NCBI GenBank assembly: GCA_947632425.1
Contig: CANRPG010000074.1
Location: forward strand, 1 to 8,392
Length of the DNA stretch: 8,392 bases
Direction of reading: 5' to 3'
Origin: an uncultured Clostridia bacterium
GTDB taxonomy: Bacteria > Bacillota > Clostridia > Oscillospirales > Ruminococcaceae
This document shows positions 1-5,642 of the stretch, piece after piece. The stretch's first letter is position 1. Each line of letters starts with the position of its first letter. Both the position numbers and the translations under genes were made by a program. A model generated the notes under the pieces. The model was given only the letters and a program-made list of their open reading frames with translations, was not told the origin of the DNA and did no database searches.

Positions 1-665
1 CAGGCAAAGAAGACCCCGACTATATAATAGAAAGATTTTCGGCTATATATACCAACTGCGGCTTTATGGGCATACCCCTTGCAGATGCCCTTTTCGGCGC
101 TGAGGGCGTTTTCTACATAACAGCGTTCCATTCGGCGTTTATGATACTCGTCTGGACACACGGCGTGTATATGATAACGGGCGACAAAAAAGAGATATCC
201 ATTAAAAAAGTCCTGCTGAACCCCTCAATAATCGCAACATTTCTCGGCATGATACTCTTTACCGTCCGCTTTGAGTACCCTTCGGTCGTCATGAGCGCCA
301 TGGTCTCCATGAAAGAAACGGTCGCGCCCCTTGCCATGATAATAGCAGGCGTATCAATATCGCAGTCAAATCTTTTAAAGGCAATAAAAAATGTCAGGCT
401 GTACCGCACCTGCGCCGTAAGGCTGGTTATAATACCTCTCGTGCTGGTGTTCTTTCTGACATGGATATTCCGTTTTCTCGGGGTAAGCGAGACCGCCCTG
501 CTCACAACTATCCTCGCGTTTTCCTGCCCCACCGCAACAATGGGCACAATGATGTCCATACGTTTTGGCAGGAACGCCGAGGCGGCATCACAGCTTTTCG
601 CGCTTACTACCGTGCTTTCTGTAGTCACAATGCCGCTGATGATATATATACAAAGCCTTATTTGA
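1..665 (+). CDS. AEC (auxin efflux carrier) family transporter, 5' truncated by window edge
   Basis: The reading frame is open from base 3 with no stop, so the gene starts outside the window; about 220 C-terminal residues are visible of a family usually about 300-320 long. Just inside the frame is FSAIYTNCGFMGIPL, the conserved asparagine/glycine segment of AEC permeases. Several hydrophobic helices follow, and the end has the typical PTATMG...RFGRNAEAASQLFALTT...MPLMIY pattern. Members are inner-membrane secondary transporters, often for organic acids or other anions; the substrate cannot be predicted here. Codon use and GC match the nad and hflX genes, so the body of the gene is host DNA. 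The last 171 bp (495-665) are repeated at 2667-2837 beyond an inserted RM cassette, so this 3' end may derive from the incoming DNA. The protein remains full length and the stop is TGA at 663-665. Confidence 0.88.
   Translation, partial: GKEDPDYIIERFSAIYTNCGFMGIPLADALFGAEGVFYITAFHSAFMILVWTHGVYMITGDKKEISIKKVLLNPSIIATFLGMILFTVRFEYPSVVMSAMVSMKETVAPLAMIIAGVSISQSNLLKAIKNVRLYRTCAVRLVIIPLVLVFFLTWIFRFLGVSETALLTTILAFSCPTATMGTMMSIRFGRNAEAASQLFALTTVLSVVTMPLMIYIQSLI
495..665 (+). repeat. Left direct repeat (DR1), 171 bp, permease 3' end
   Basis: This copy aligns without gaps to 2667-2837 at an offset of 2172 bp. I count five mismatches (548, 566, 590, 620, 662), so 166/171 bases are identical. The match starts sharply at an alanine codon: base 494 is c and the equivalent 2666 is a. 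It ends at the TGA stop. Every mismatch is the third base of a codon and none changes an amino acid. This copy is in frame with the rest of the permease and supplies its functional C-terminus. Confidence 0.96.
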
Positions 666-682
666 ATAAAATAGGATTTTAT
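666..682. repeat. AT palindrome at the left insert junction
   Basis: ATAAAAT-AGG-ATTTTAT is a perfect 7-bp inverted repeat with a 3-nt centre. It begins on the base right after the permease stop codon and right after DR1 ends. It lies 24 bp upstream of the methyltransferase start. It could be an end structure of the element, an operator, or a weak hairpin behind the permease gene. The sequence does not decide among these. Confidence 0.6.
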
Positions 683-696
683 CAACAAAAATAGGA
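668..696 (+). promoter_or_regulatory. Possible operator: direct repeat over the methyltransferase RBS
   Basis: The 9-mer AAAATAGGA occurs at 668-676 and again at 688-696, exactly 20 bp apart, about two helical turns. The second copy includes most of the Shine-Dalgarno sequence AGGAG (693-697), which lies 8 nt before the ATG at 706. A protein bound there could block transcription or translation of the RM genes. No convincing -35/-10 pair was found in this leader, so the RM genes may depend on read-through from the permease. The regulatory role is speculative. Confidence 0.3.
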
Positions 697-705
697 GTAA
701 CAATT

Positions 706-1791
706 ATGTATAGTAAAGACGAGCTAGTTAATAAGATTATATTAGGTGATACATTTGAAGAACTAAAAAAAATACCCAGCGAAACAATAGATATGATATT
801 TTCTGACCCACCGTATTTTATGGGAACAGAGGGAGAACTATTAAGAACTGATGGAAGTAAATTTAACGGAGTAGAAGACGAGTGGGATAAGTTTAATGAT
901 TATAATGAGTATGATGAGTTTACATATGAGTGGTTGAAAGAATGCAAGAGAATATTAAAAAAAGATGGCACAATATGGGTCATAGGCTCTTTTCAGAATA
1001 TATACCGGTTGGGATATATTCTGCAAAAGCTTGGTTTTTGGATACTGAATGATGTAATATGGTCTAAACCTAATGCTACTCCGAACTTTGCCGGAACACG
1101 TTTTCAAAATTCTCATGAAACTTTGATATGGTGTTCAAAAAGTCAAAAGGCGAAGTATACTTTTAACTATAAAACGATGAAATATCTGAATGGCGGTAAG
1201 CAGGATAAAAGTGTGTGGGATATAGGGATATGTATTGGAAACGAGAGAATAAAGGGAAAGGACGGAAAGAAAGCACACTCTACGCAAAAGCCTGAGAAAC
1301 TGCTTTACAAAGTTATATTATCCTCAACAAAACCAAACGACCTGATATTAGATCCTTTCTTTGGAACTGGAACAACAGGAGCGGTAGCAAAATTATTAGG
1401 CAGAAATTTTGTAGGGATAGATAACGTTAAGGAGTATAATGACTTAGCTGCAGAACGTATAGCTAAAGTTGTGCCTATAGATAATGATATAGTAAATGGC
1501 GGTTTAGAAGTAAAACCGCCCAAAGTACCAATGGTTAAGTTGATTAGAATGGGTTTTCTGAAACCTGAACAAAAACTGTACAACAAAAATAAGACTATAT
1601 ATGATGTGGTCATGGAGGACGGCAGGGTAACAGATGGAACAGATGTGCTGTCCATACATAAAATGTCGGCAAAGCATTTAAGAATAACTAATAATAATGG
1701 TTGGGATTATTATTGGGTAGAAGATGAAAAAAGAGGATTTATCAAATTAGATGAGTTAAGATACATAAGTGAGGGAAAAGATAATGAATAA
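706..1791 (+). CDS. DNA adenine-N6 methyltransferase, CcrM/M.HinfI type (predicted GANTC)
   Basis: This 361-aa protein transfers a methyl group from S-adenosylmethionine to adenine in DNA and should protect host DNA from the adjacent nuclease. The order is that of beta-class enzymes: catalytic motif IV first (SDPPYF, DPPY at residues 34-37) and the SAM-binding motif I late (LDPFFGTGTTG, Asp216 to Gly222). Between them, WVIGSFQNIYRLG, GFWILNDVIWSKPN, GTRFQNSHETLIW and KAHSTQKPE follow the CcrM/M.HinfI pattern closely. The C-terminal part, about residues 268-355, has the extra CcrM/HinfI domain (GFLKPEQKLY...SIHKMSA...NNGWDYYW), the best ground for predicting GANTC. AGGAG 8 nt upstream supports this start. 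The stop overlaps the next start by 8 bp (ATGAATAA), so the two are co-translated. The gene is much more AT-rich than the host. Family assignment is firm; specificity is inferred. Confidence 0.93.
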   Translation: MYSKDELVNKIILGDTFEELKKIPSETIDMIFSDPPYFMGTEGELLRTDGSKFNGVEDEWDKFNDYNEYDEFTYEWLKECKRILKKDGTIWVIGSFQNIYRLGYILQKLGFWILNDVIWSKPNATPNFAGTRFQNSHETLIWCSKSQKAKYTFNYKTMKYLNGGKQDKSVWDIGICIGNERIKGKDGKKAHSTQKPEKLLYKVILSSTKPNDLILDPFFGTGTTGAVAKLLGRNFVGIDNVKEYNDLAAERIAKVVPIDNDIVNGGLEVKPPKVPMVKLIRMGFLKPEQKLYNKNKTIYDVVMEDGRVTDGTDVLSIHKMSAKHLRITNNNGWDYYWVEDEKRGFIKLDELRYISEGKDNE

Positions 1792-2596
1792 TGAAGTAGA
1801 AAACATTATAAATGAAGCGGTCAAGATAATGATAGAGCATACCGAGGATGAGAAAAAAATAGGCAAACTATATGAAAAGCACAATAAGAAGATACACTTT
1901 ATTCCAATAAGGTATAGAGTTTTTGGCGGGATGCTTCAATCGCTTAACATTCAATATGGCAATTTTATAGAACAACTAATGGCAGTAATAGTGTCAAAAG
2001 ATGCAAGATACGAAATAGTTACTAAGTATTCCGGCAAAAAGAGTAATAAATTTTCAATATCTTATGAAAATGATAGCAGAATAGATGCATATATTACAAG
2101 GTGTCAAGTGGAAGAAAATTTTGATTTAAAAAAAGAGTTCAATAATTTAATGGATACGATAGTAAATAATAAGGGAGACACTTTTAAAAAATTTACGCAT
2201 GATATAGACTTGTTATTCAGAAATAAATCAACAAACGTTTATTACTATTTAGAAATAAAATACAATGACGATCATGATACGGGGAAGTTTGTTGATATAA
2301 ACCGTAAAATATTAAAAACATCGGCTTATCTCATACATGAACTTAATATAACAAATGCTGCACAGTTTAAGCCTATTTTGTTTTTCTTTAATAAGAAAAA
2401 AATGAAAGATAATATTTATATTCCGGAGGATACAAACATATATAGGGGCGATCGTTTCTTTAATGAGTTTTTAAATATCAAGTACGATGACGTAGAGCGA
2501 TATATGTCTAGCCTGTCAGAAAATGATACCATTATAAATGCGTTTAATGAAGTGTATAATAAAGTAATGATGTACGATTCCAAAAAGAATCTATAA
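1784..2596 (+). CDS. Putative type II restriction endonuclease, PD-(D/E)xK type, partner of the GANTC methylase
   Basis: This 270-aa protein is the probable nuclease that cuts unmethylated sites of the upstream methylase. A likely catalytic core is HDIDLLF (Asp142) followed about 15 residues later by YYYLEIKYNDDHDTGKF (Glu157, Lys159), which fits D-x(n)-E-x-K. R.HinfI is about the same length (262 aa from memory), and the assignment rests mainly on pairing with a CcrM/HinfI methylase. I believe related HinfI/TdeIII/MjaII-like families share a similar core but cannot confirm it here. I chose the ATG at 1784, inside the methylase stop, because GAGGG (1771-1775) lies 8 nt before it; the GTG at 1769 would sit on that RBS. 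The gene is very AT-rich and lysine/asparagine-rich, like its partner. No frameshift or stop is seen, so it looks intact. Confidence 0.75.
   Translation: MNNEVENIINEAVKIMIEHTEDEKKIGKLYEKHNKKIHFIPIRYRVFGGMLQSLNIQYGNFIEQLMAVIVSKDARYEIVTKYSGKKSNKFSISYENDSRIDAYITRCQVEENFDLKKEFNNLMDTIVNNKGDTFKKFTHDIDLLFRNKSTNVYYYLEIKYNDDHDTGKFVDINRKILKTSAYLIHELNITNAAQFKPILFFFNKKKMKDNIYIPEDTNIYRGDRFFNEFLNIKYDDVERYMSSLSENDTIINAFNEVYNKVMMYDSKKNL
2576..2591. repeat. Inverted pair of GANTC sites at the endonuclease gene end
   Basis: GATTC (2576-2580), six bases, then GAATC (2587-2591) form an inverted repeat ending five bases before the last base of the endonuclease stop codon. These are two of only three GANTC sequences found by eye in the window. 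Both would be methylated by the neighbouring enzyme if its specificity is as predicted. The 5-bp stem is weak, so a terminator role is unlikely. Confidence 0.7.
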
Positions 2597-2646
2597 CATG
2601 CTAGTTTGTGAATTTATGATAATGTAATAAAATTTAGAAATTAATT

Positions 2647-2666
2647 TAAAATCAGTATTTTTATCA
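2647..2666. repeat. Right end of insert: imperfect inverted repeat of the left end, with palindrome
   Basis: Read on the minus strand from 2666, the insert end is TGA-TAAAAATAC-TGATTTTA. The left junction from 663 reads TGA-ATAAAATAG-GATTTTA. Aligned with one gap, they agree at 16 of 20 positions. Within the right end, AAAAT-CAGT-ATTTT (2648-2661) is itself a small palindrome, as at the left junction. The copy ends exactly where DR2 begins at 2667. Low complexity makes chance similarity possible. Confidence 0.45.
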
Positions 2667-2837
2667 GCCCTGCTCACAACTATCCTCGCGTTTTCCTGCC
2701 CCACCGCAACAATGGGCACTATGATGTCCATACGTTTCGGCAGGAACGCCGAGGCGGCATCGCAGCTTTTCGCGCTTACTACCGTGCTTTCGGTAGTCAC
2801 AATGCCGCTGATGATATATATACAAAGCCTTATCTGA
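2667..2837 (+). pseudogene. Right direct repeat (DR2): orphan 3' fragment of the permease gene
   Basis: This copy encodes the last 56 residues of the permease (ALLTTILAFSCPTATMG to the C-terminus) with no amino-acid change from DR1, ending in TGA at 2835-2837. It has lost the rest of the gene and is preceded directly by AT-rich insert DNA without a start codon or RBS. Its stop lies 1 bp from the convergent lipoprotein stop (2839-2841), so this junction is probably the original host arrangement. Despite being non-coding now, it shows no frameshift or nonsense change, which suggests that the insertion is recent. Confidence 0.9.
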
Positions 2838-2838
2838 T

Positions 2839-3834
2839 CTATTCCAGTATAAGGCACTTGCTTCCCCTTTGTGCGAAAATGCGTTCAAACTTCGGTTTGG
2901 CGCATTTTATTATGCCTGCAATAGGGTCGGCTATGGTAACGGTATCTTCATCATACCCTATAAGCACAGCCCCGTGGTCGTTCTGGCTCCAGTCCATAAA
3001 AACGCCGTCGTCTCTGTACCAGCCGTATACGGTGCGCCGCTCTGCCATTCCTATAGTTACCCATATCATAACGGGCGTGCCGTTGTCTATCATGCCGTAA
3101 AGCTGCGCAGGTGTGCTGCCGGTCATGTCCTTCGGTTCAAGGCTGCTTCCCACATCTGCAAAATACTTCTCCAGCGCCGTCATTATCGCAGGTACGCCGC
3201 AAACATAACCGTCCTCGGTAGTCGGGTCGCCTATAAAGTAATGCTCCATGTCCGCGCCGTATGTCCTGCCGTCGCTTCCCGTGTGCAGAGAAGGGCTTGC
3301 CAGCGTGGGCATATATTTTACCGCTAAAGTCGTTTTGTCAACCGCGATGCCTGCATACTTTACAAGCATTGCCGCCGCGGTTATCTCGCACCCTGTAGGC
3401 AGCTCTGGCATCTGATATATCAAAGGAAATCCCGATATGTAACTGCCTCCGTACTGTTCGTAATTCGGCGCGGCGTATACCTGCGGCATTGTTGCGGCAG
3501 TCGTTACCGGCGGCTGCGTTACAGGTGCGGCAGTTGCAGCAGTCGTAGTGGTAGTTGTAGTAGTCGTTGTGGTCGTGGTAGTTGTTGTAGTTGTGGTAGT
3601 CGTAGAAGTTGTTGTTGTGGTGGTGGTCGTCGCAGTGGTCGTCGGTGTTGTAGTAGTAACCACGGGCGGCGCGGTTGTCTGCACCGTGGTCACTGTCGGT
3701 GTTGTGGTAACAGTGTACCACACATCATCTGCCGCCATTTTTTCAGCTGCGGTGTCTGCCCTCACGCATGAAGTCATCATAGCCGCCGCCAAAGCCGCAG
3801 ATATGGCAATTATTATCTTTTTTGTATGTATCAT
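2839..3834 (-). CDS. Secreted lipoprotein with poly-threonine linker and C39-like (Peptidase_C39_2) domain
   Basis: This is a 331-aa protein. Residues 1-22 are a lipoprotein signal peptide (KK, hydrophobic core, AAAMMTS) before Cys23, so it should be anchored on the outer face of the membrane. Residues about 41-125 form a Thr/Pro/Ala-rich linker including 21 consecutive threonines (78-98). The rest is a papain-like C39-type domain starting near FPLIYQMPELPTGCEIT, with probable catalytic Cys149, His287 (QNDHGAVLIGYD) and Asp303 (IADP). Such domains cleave peptides, for example leader or cell-wall peptides; the substrate is unknown. The ATG at 3834 was chosen over 3888 because GGAGG (3846-3850) precedes it by 11 nt, it starts with the signal peptide, and the longer start would run into hflX. 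It lies 34 bp after hflX and is probably co-transcribed. Its stop originally abutted the permease stop. Confidence 0.85.
   Translation of the reverse strand: MIHTKKIIIAISAALAAAMMTSCVRADTAAEKMAADDVWYTVTTTPTVTTVQTTAPPVVTTTTPTTTATTTTTTTTSTTTTTTTTTTTTTTTTTTTTTAATAAPVTQPPVTTAATMPQVYAAPNYEQYGGSYISGFPLIYQMPELPTGCEITAAAMLVKYAGIAVDKTTLAVKYMPTLASPSLHTGSDGRTYGADMEHYFIGDPTTEDGYVCGVPAIMTALEKYFADVGSSLEPKDMTGSTPAQLYGMIDNGTPVMIWVTIGMAERRTVYGWYRDDGVFMDWSQNDHGAVLIGYDEDTVTIADPIAGIIKCAKPKFERIFAQRGSKCLILE
3541..3657 (-). repeat. Threonine-codon tract encoding the lipoprotein linker
   Basis: Read on the minus strand, nearly every codon here is ACN, broken only by single Pro, Ala and Ser codons. All four threonine codons are mixed without a repeating order. 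That argues for selection on the protein tract rather than fresh expansion of one triplet. Such O-glycosylatable-looking spacers separate surface domains from their anchors in many ruminococcal proteins; glycosylation here is only a possibility. Confidence 0.85.
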
Positions 3835-3868
3835 TATGCTGCTATCCTCCCCAAGTTCAGCGTAATGT

Positions 3869-5107
3869 TCATATCCTGTATTCTTCAAAAATATATGCCG
3901 TGGCGTTGTCTATAAGCGCGTCCAGCAAAATTCCGCTTTCTGTGTATTCCTGCGAAAATATTTTGCCCTCGCAGCTGAGTATCTTGTTTACAAGTCCGCT
4001 CTTGTCATAAGGCAGCAAAACTTTCATTCTCTGCGCCGTCGGTTTCAAAGCCTTTTGCAGAGCATTCAGCATATTTTCAATGCCCTCGCCTGTTTTAGCG
4101 GATATCTTTATTACCTCTCCGCCGCTTTCAAAGCCGCCTTGTTTATCGCACTTGTTCAGCACCGTAATTATCGGTATTCCTTCGCAGCCAAGCTCTTTCA
4201 GAAGATTTAAAGTGACCTGCGCTTTTTCGCTCATCGCCTCGTCAGAAGCATCACAAAGATGAATTATCACATCGGCAGAGGCAGCCTCCTCCAGTGTAGA
4301 GCGAAACGCCTCCACCAGCTGATGCGGCAGGCGGCTTATAAGCCCTACCGTGTCTATCAGCGTAACGCTCCTGCCGTCGGGCAGCTCTATCGCGCGCGAG
4401 GTCGTCTCCAGTGTAGCGAACAGCTTGTCCTCAGCCAGCACTCCTGCCTGTGTCATAGTGTTAAGTAACGTAGATTTTCCCGCATTTGTGTAGCCCACTA
4501 TCGCGCAGGTCAGCACGCCGTCTTTCTTTCTCTTTCCGCGAAGCAAAGCTCTGCGCTTTTCTATTTCTTTAAGCTCCCGTGAAAGAGTCTGTATCCTCGC
4601 CCTGATGTGCCTCTTGTCTACTTCCAGCTTGCTCTCGCCCGGTCCTCGCGTGCCAATGCCGCCGCCAAGGCGTGAAAGCTTAACACCCATGCCCGTAAGC
4701 CTTGCAAGACGATATTTGTTCTGCGCAAGCTCCACCTGCAAACGGCCCTCGTGCGTTACCGCGCGCTGCGCAAAAATATCAAGTATCAGCATGGTGCGGT
4801 CAATGGTGAAAACGCCGCAAACGCTCTCTATGTTTCTTATCTGCGTGGCAGTCAGCTCGTGGTCGAATACTATCATATCCGCATCGAGAGAGCGGCAAAG
4901 CTCCGCCAGTTCCTCCAGCCTGCCCGAGCCTATGCAGGTCGCCGCATCGAAAGAGGGTCGCCTTTGTATTATGCTCGCTACAGCCTCTCCGCCTGCGGTA
5001 TCGATAAGGCTGCAAAGCTCCTCCATAGAACGCTGCGCATCGAATTCGCCGGTGTCAACGCAAACTGCCACTATTTTCGACCTGTTTTCGGTGTTATCAT
5101 GCATCAC
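3869..5107 (-). CDS. hflX: GTPase HflX
   Basis: HflX is a ribosome-binding GTPase that splits or rescues stalled 70S ribosomes, notably under stress, and also hydrolyses ATP in some species. The 412-aa protein has the N-terminal HflX domain with the signature GGGIGTRGPGESKLEVD (about residues 148-164), a basic coiled-coil linker (165-195), and a GTPase domain: G1 GYTNAGKS (205-212), switch region LFATLETTSR (229-238, usually LFATLDPTTR), G3 DTVG (252-255), G4 NKCD (318-321) and G5 ISAKTGEG near 335. Length is normal for the family. The annotated start is GTG (5107), 8 nt after AAGGAG (5116-5121); the following ATG (5104) at 11 nt is an equal alternative, giving 411 aa. A possible terminator lies just upstream, so its transcription may come partly from the promoter of the 80-aa gene. 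Confidence 0.96.
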   Translation of the reverse strand: MMHDNTENRSKIVAVCVDTGEFDAQRSMEELCSLIDTAGGEAVASIIQRRPSFDAATCIGSGRLEELAELCRSLDADMIVFDHELTATQIRNIESVCGVFTIDRTMLILDIFAQRAVTHEGRLQVELAQNKYRLARLTGMGVKLSRLGGGIGTRGPGESKLEVDKRHIRARIQTLSRELKEIEKRRALLRGKRKKDGVLTCAIVGYTNAGKSTLLNTMTQAGVLAEDKLFATLETTSRAIELPDGRSVTLIDTVGLISRLPHQLVEAFRSTLEEAASADVIIHLCDASDEAMSEKAQVTLNLLKELGCEGIPIITVLNKCDKQGGFESGGEVIKISAKTGEGIENMLNALQKALKPTAQRMKVLLPYDKSGLVNKILSCEGKIFSQEYTESGILLDALIDNATAYIFEEYRI

Positions 5108-5121
5108 TTAAATAGCTCCTT

Positions 5122-5155
5122 AAAAAATAAGACGAGCCGCCATTGTGACAGCGGC
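5122..5155 (-). terminator. Possible Rho-independent terminator or attenuator upstream of hflX
   Basis: On the minus strand GCCGC (5155-5151), a 10-nt loop that can add weak pairs, and GCGGC (5140-5136) form a hairpin. It is followed after a short gap by TTATTTTTT. It starts 19 bp past the stop of the 80-aa gene. The T-run ends right at the hflX Shine-Dalgarno sequence. The stem is short, so read-through into hflX is likely. Confidence 0.45.
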
Positions 5156-5173
5156 CCGCCCATGCCGGTCTTG

Positions 5174-5416
5174 TTACTTTAAAAATCTTACCACAGACAT
5201 TATTATTCCGCCAAGAACGTAGATCTCAACAAGCGCTCCGATTATGCCGAAGATAATTCCCACAATGGGAATAGAACTCAGCACGCCTATCAGTACGCCT
5301 ATTATCGCGCCTACTACAACATAGATAACTATCGCAATTACGAGCGACATAACGTTATCTTTTGATATAGGTGCAATGGTATCTCCTACGGGGAACAATT
5401 TTTCAAGCTGATCCAT
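5174..5416 (-). CDS. Small membrane protein of unknown function (80 aa)
   Basis: I do not recognise this family. After a polar N-terminus (MDQLEKLFPVGDTIAPISKD), almost all of residues 22-77 is hydrophobic: a first segment VMSLVIAIVIYVVVGAIIG, a glycine-rich stretch, and a second segment IPIVGIIFGIIGALVEIYVLG, ending in a basic VRFLK. This suggests two membrane-spanning helices. The chosen ATG at 5416 has GGAGG (5426-5430) 9 nt upstream. The upstream in-frame GTG at 5425 overlaps that RBS and is rejected. A good sigma-A-type promoter lies just upstream. The gene is the first of a minus-strand group with hflX and the C39 lipoprotein. Confidence 0.75.
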   Translation of the reverse strand: MDQLEKLFPVGDTIAPISKDNVMSLVIAIVIYVVVGAIIGVLIGVLSSIPIVGIIFGIIGALVEIYVLGGIIMSVVRFLK

Positions 5417-5448
5417 GTATTTCACCCTCCAAAAAATTTACTGTTTTA

Positions 5449-5477
5449 ATTATAAACCATTTTTTTCTTTTTGTAAA
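5449..5477 (-). promoter_or_regulatory. Sigma-A-type promoter for the 80-aa gene (and possibly hflX)
   Basis: On the minus strand TTTACA (5477-5472) and a perfect TATAAT (5454-5449) are separated by 17 bp. Transcription would start near 5442 and give a leader of about 25 nt that contains the GGAGG of the 80-aa gene. No other promoter is obvious for the three minus-strand genes. Confidence 0.75.
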
Positions 5478-5485
5478 TAGATTTG

Positions 5486-5513
5486 TTGACTTTTTGGAGC
5501 GTTTTTATATATT
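5486..5513 (+). promoter_or_regulatory. Probable promoter of the nadB operon
   Basis: TTGACT (5486-5491) and TATATT (5508-5513) with a 16-bp spacer face nadB. The expected start near 5520 leaves a leader of about 120 nt. It is divergent from the minus-strand promoter, whose -35 ends 8 bp away, so the two could influence each other. The rest of 5431-5642 is AT-rich with no gene; I did not find a recognisable NiaR or NadR operator. Confidence 0.5.
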
Positions 5514-5642
5514 CTAAACATATTGAGTGAAAATAATTCGTATAAAATATAGCAAAACACTATAGAAATCTTTGAAAAAATGTTGTATAATATAATAAGT
5601 ATGTTCTTTCAGAAATTCAGCATTATGAACGGAGCGGCTTTT

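Larger units (their letters stand above)
666..2666. mobile_element. Inserted RM cassette (2001 bp unique DNA) between direct repeats
   Basis: The segment between the two 171-bp repeats is far more AT-rich than both flanks: single lines counted by hand give 25% and 35% GC, against 53% and 63% in flanking genes. It contains only a DNA methyltransferase and an endonuclease candidate, with no transposase, integrase or resolvase. The arrangement matches the long-target-duplication insertions reported for RM genes from comparisons of related genomes. It is also what a single-crossover integration of a circle carrying the permease 3' end would leave. Removing DR1 plus the insert (2172 bp) would restore one intact permease gene whose stop lies 1 bp from that of the convergent lipoprotein gene. 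The insertion history is inferred; the boundaries are seen directly. Confidence 0.85.

Noticed and set aside
113..703. Minus-strand ORF opposite the permease, with a near-identical peptide also encoded at 2591-2857
   Set aside because: The shared peptide simply reflects the 171-bp direct repeat read on the other strand. The sense strand has a clear AEC protein, and all repeat differences are silent in that frame, not in this one.
706..1791. Solitary cell-cycle methylase (CcrM orthologue) of the host
   Set aside because: The gene is in foreign AT-rich DNA, overlaps a nuclease-like gene and lies between direct repeats, which fits an acquired RM system better.
2597..2646. Rho-independent terminator after the endonuclease gene
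   Set aside because: The sequence is AT-rich with only weak A/T pairings and no GC stem followed by a T-run.
666..2666. Insertion sequence, prophage or integrative element with its own recombinase
   Set aside because: No transposase, integrase or phage gene is encoded; the 2001 bp are filled by the two RM genes. No tRNA gene or CRISPR array was seen in the window either.
3548..3865. Plus-strand ORF dominated by consecutive valines
   Set aside because: It is the complement of the threonine-codon tract in the lipoprotein gene (ACN read backwards as GTN or NGT). It has no RBS and no domain.
5586..5591. TATAAT just upstream of nadB as a second promoter
   Set aside because: No acceptable -35 lies 16-18 bp upstream and there is no extended -10 TG. 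The region is AT-rich enough to give such a hexamer by chance.
5580..5642. Upstream in-frame start for nadB adding 21 residues
   Set aside because: It has no Shine-Dalgarno sequence, the extra residues are unlike NadB N-termini, and a well-placed GGAG precedes the ATG at 5643.
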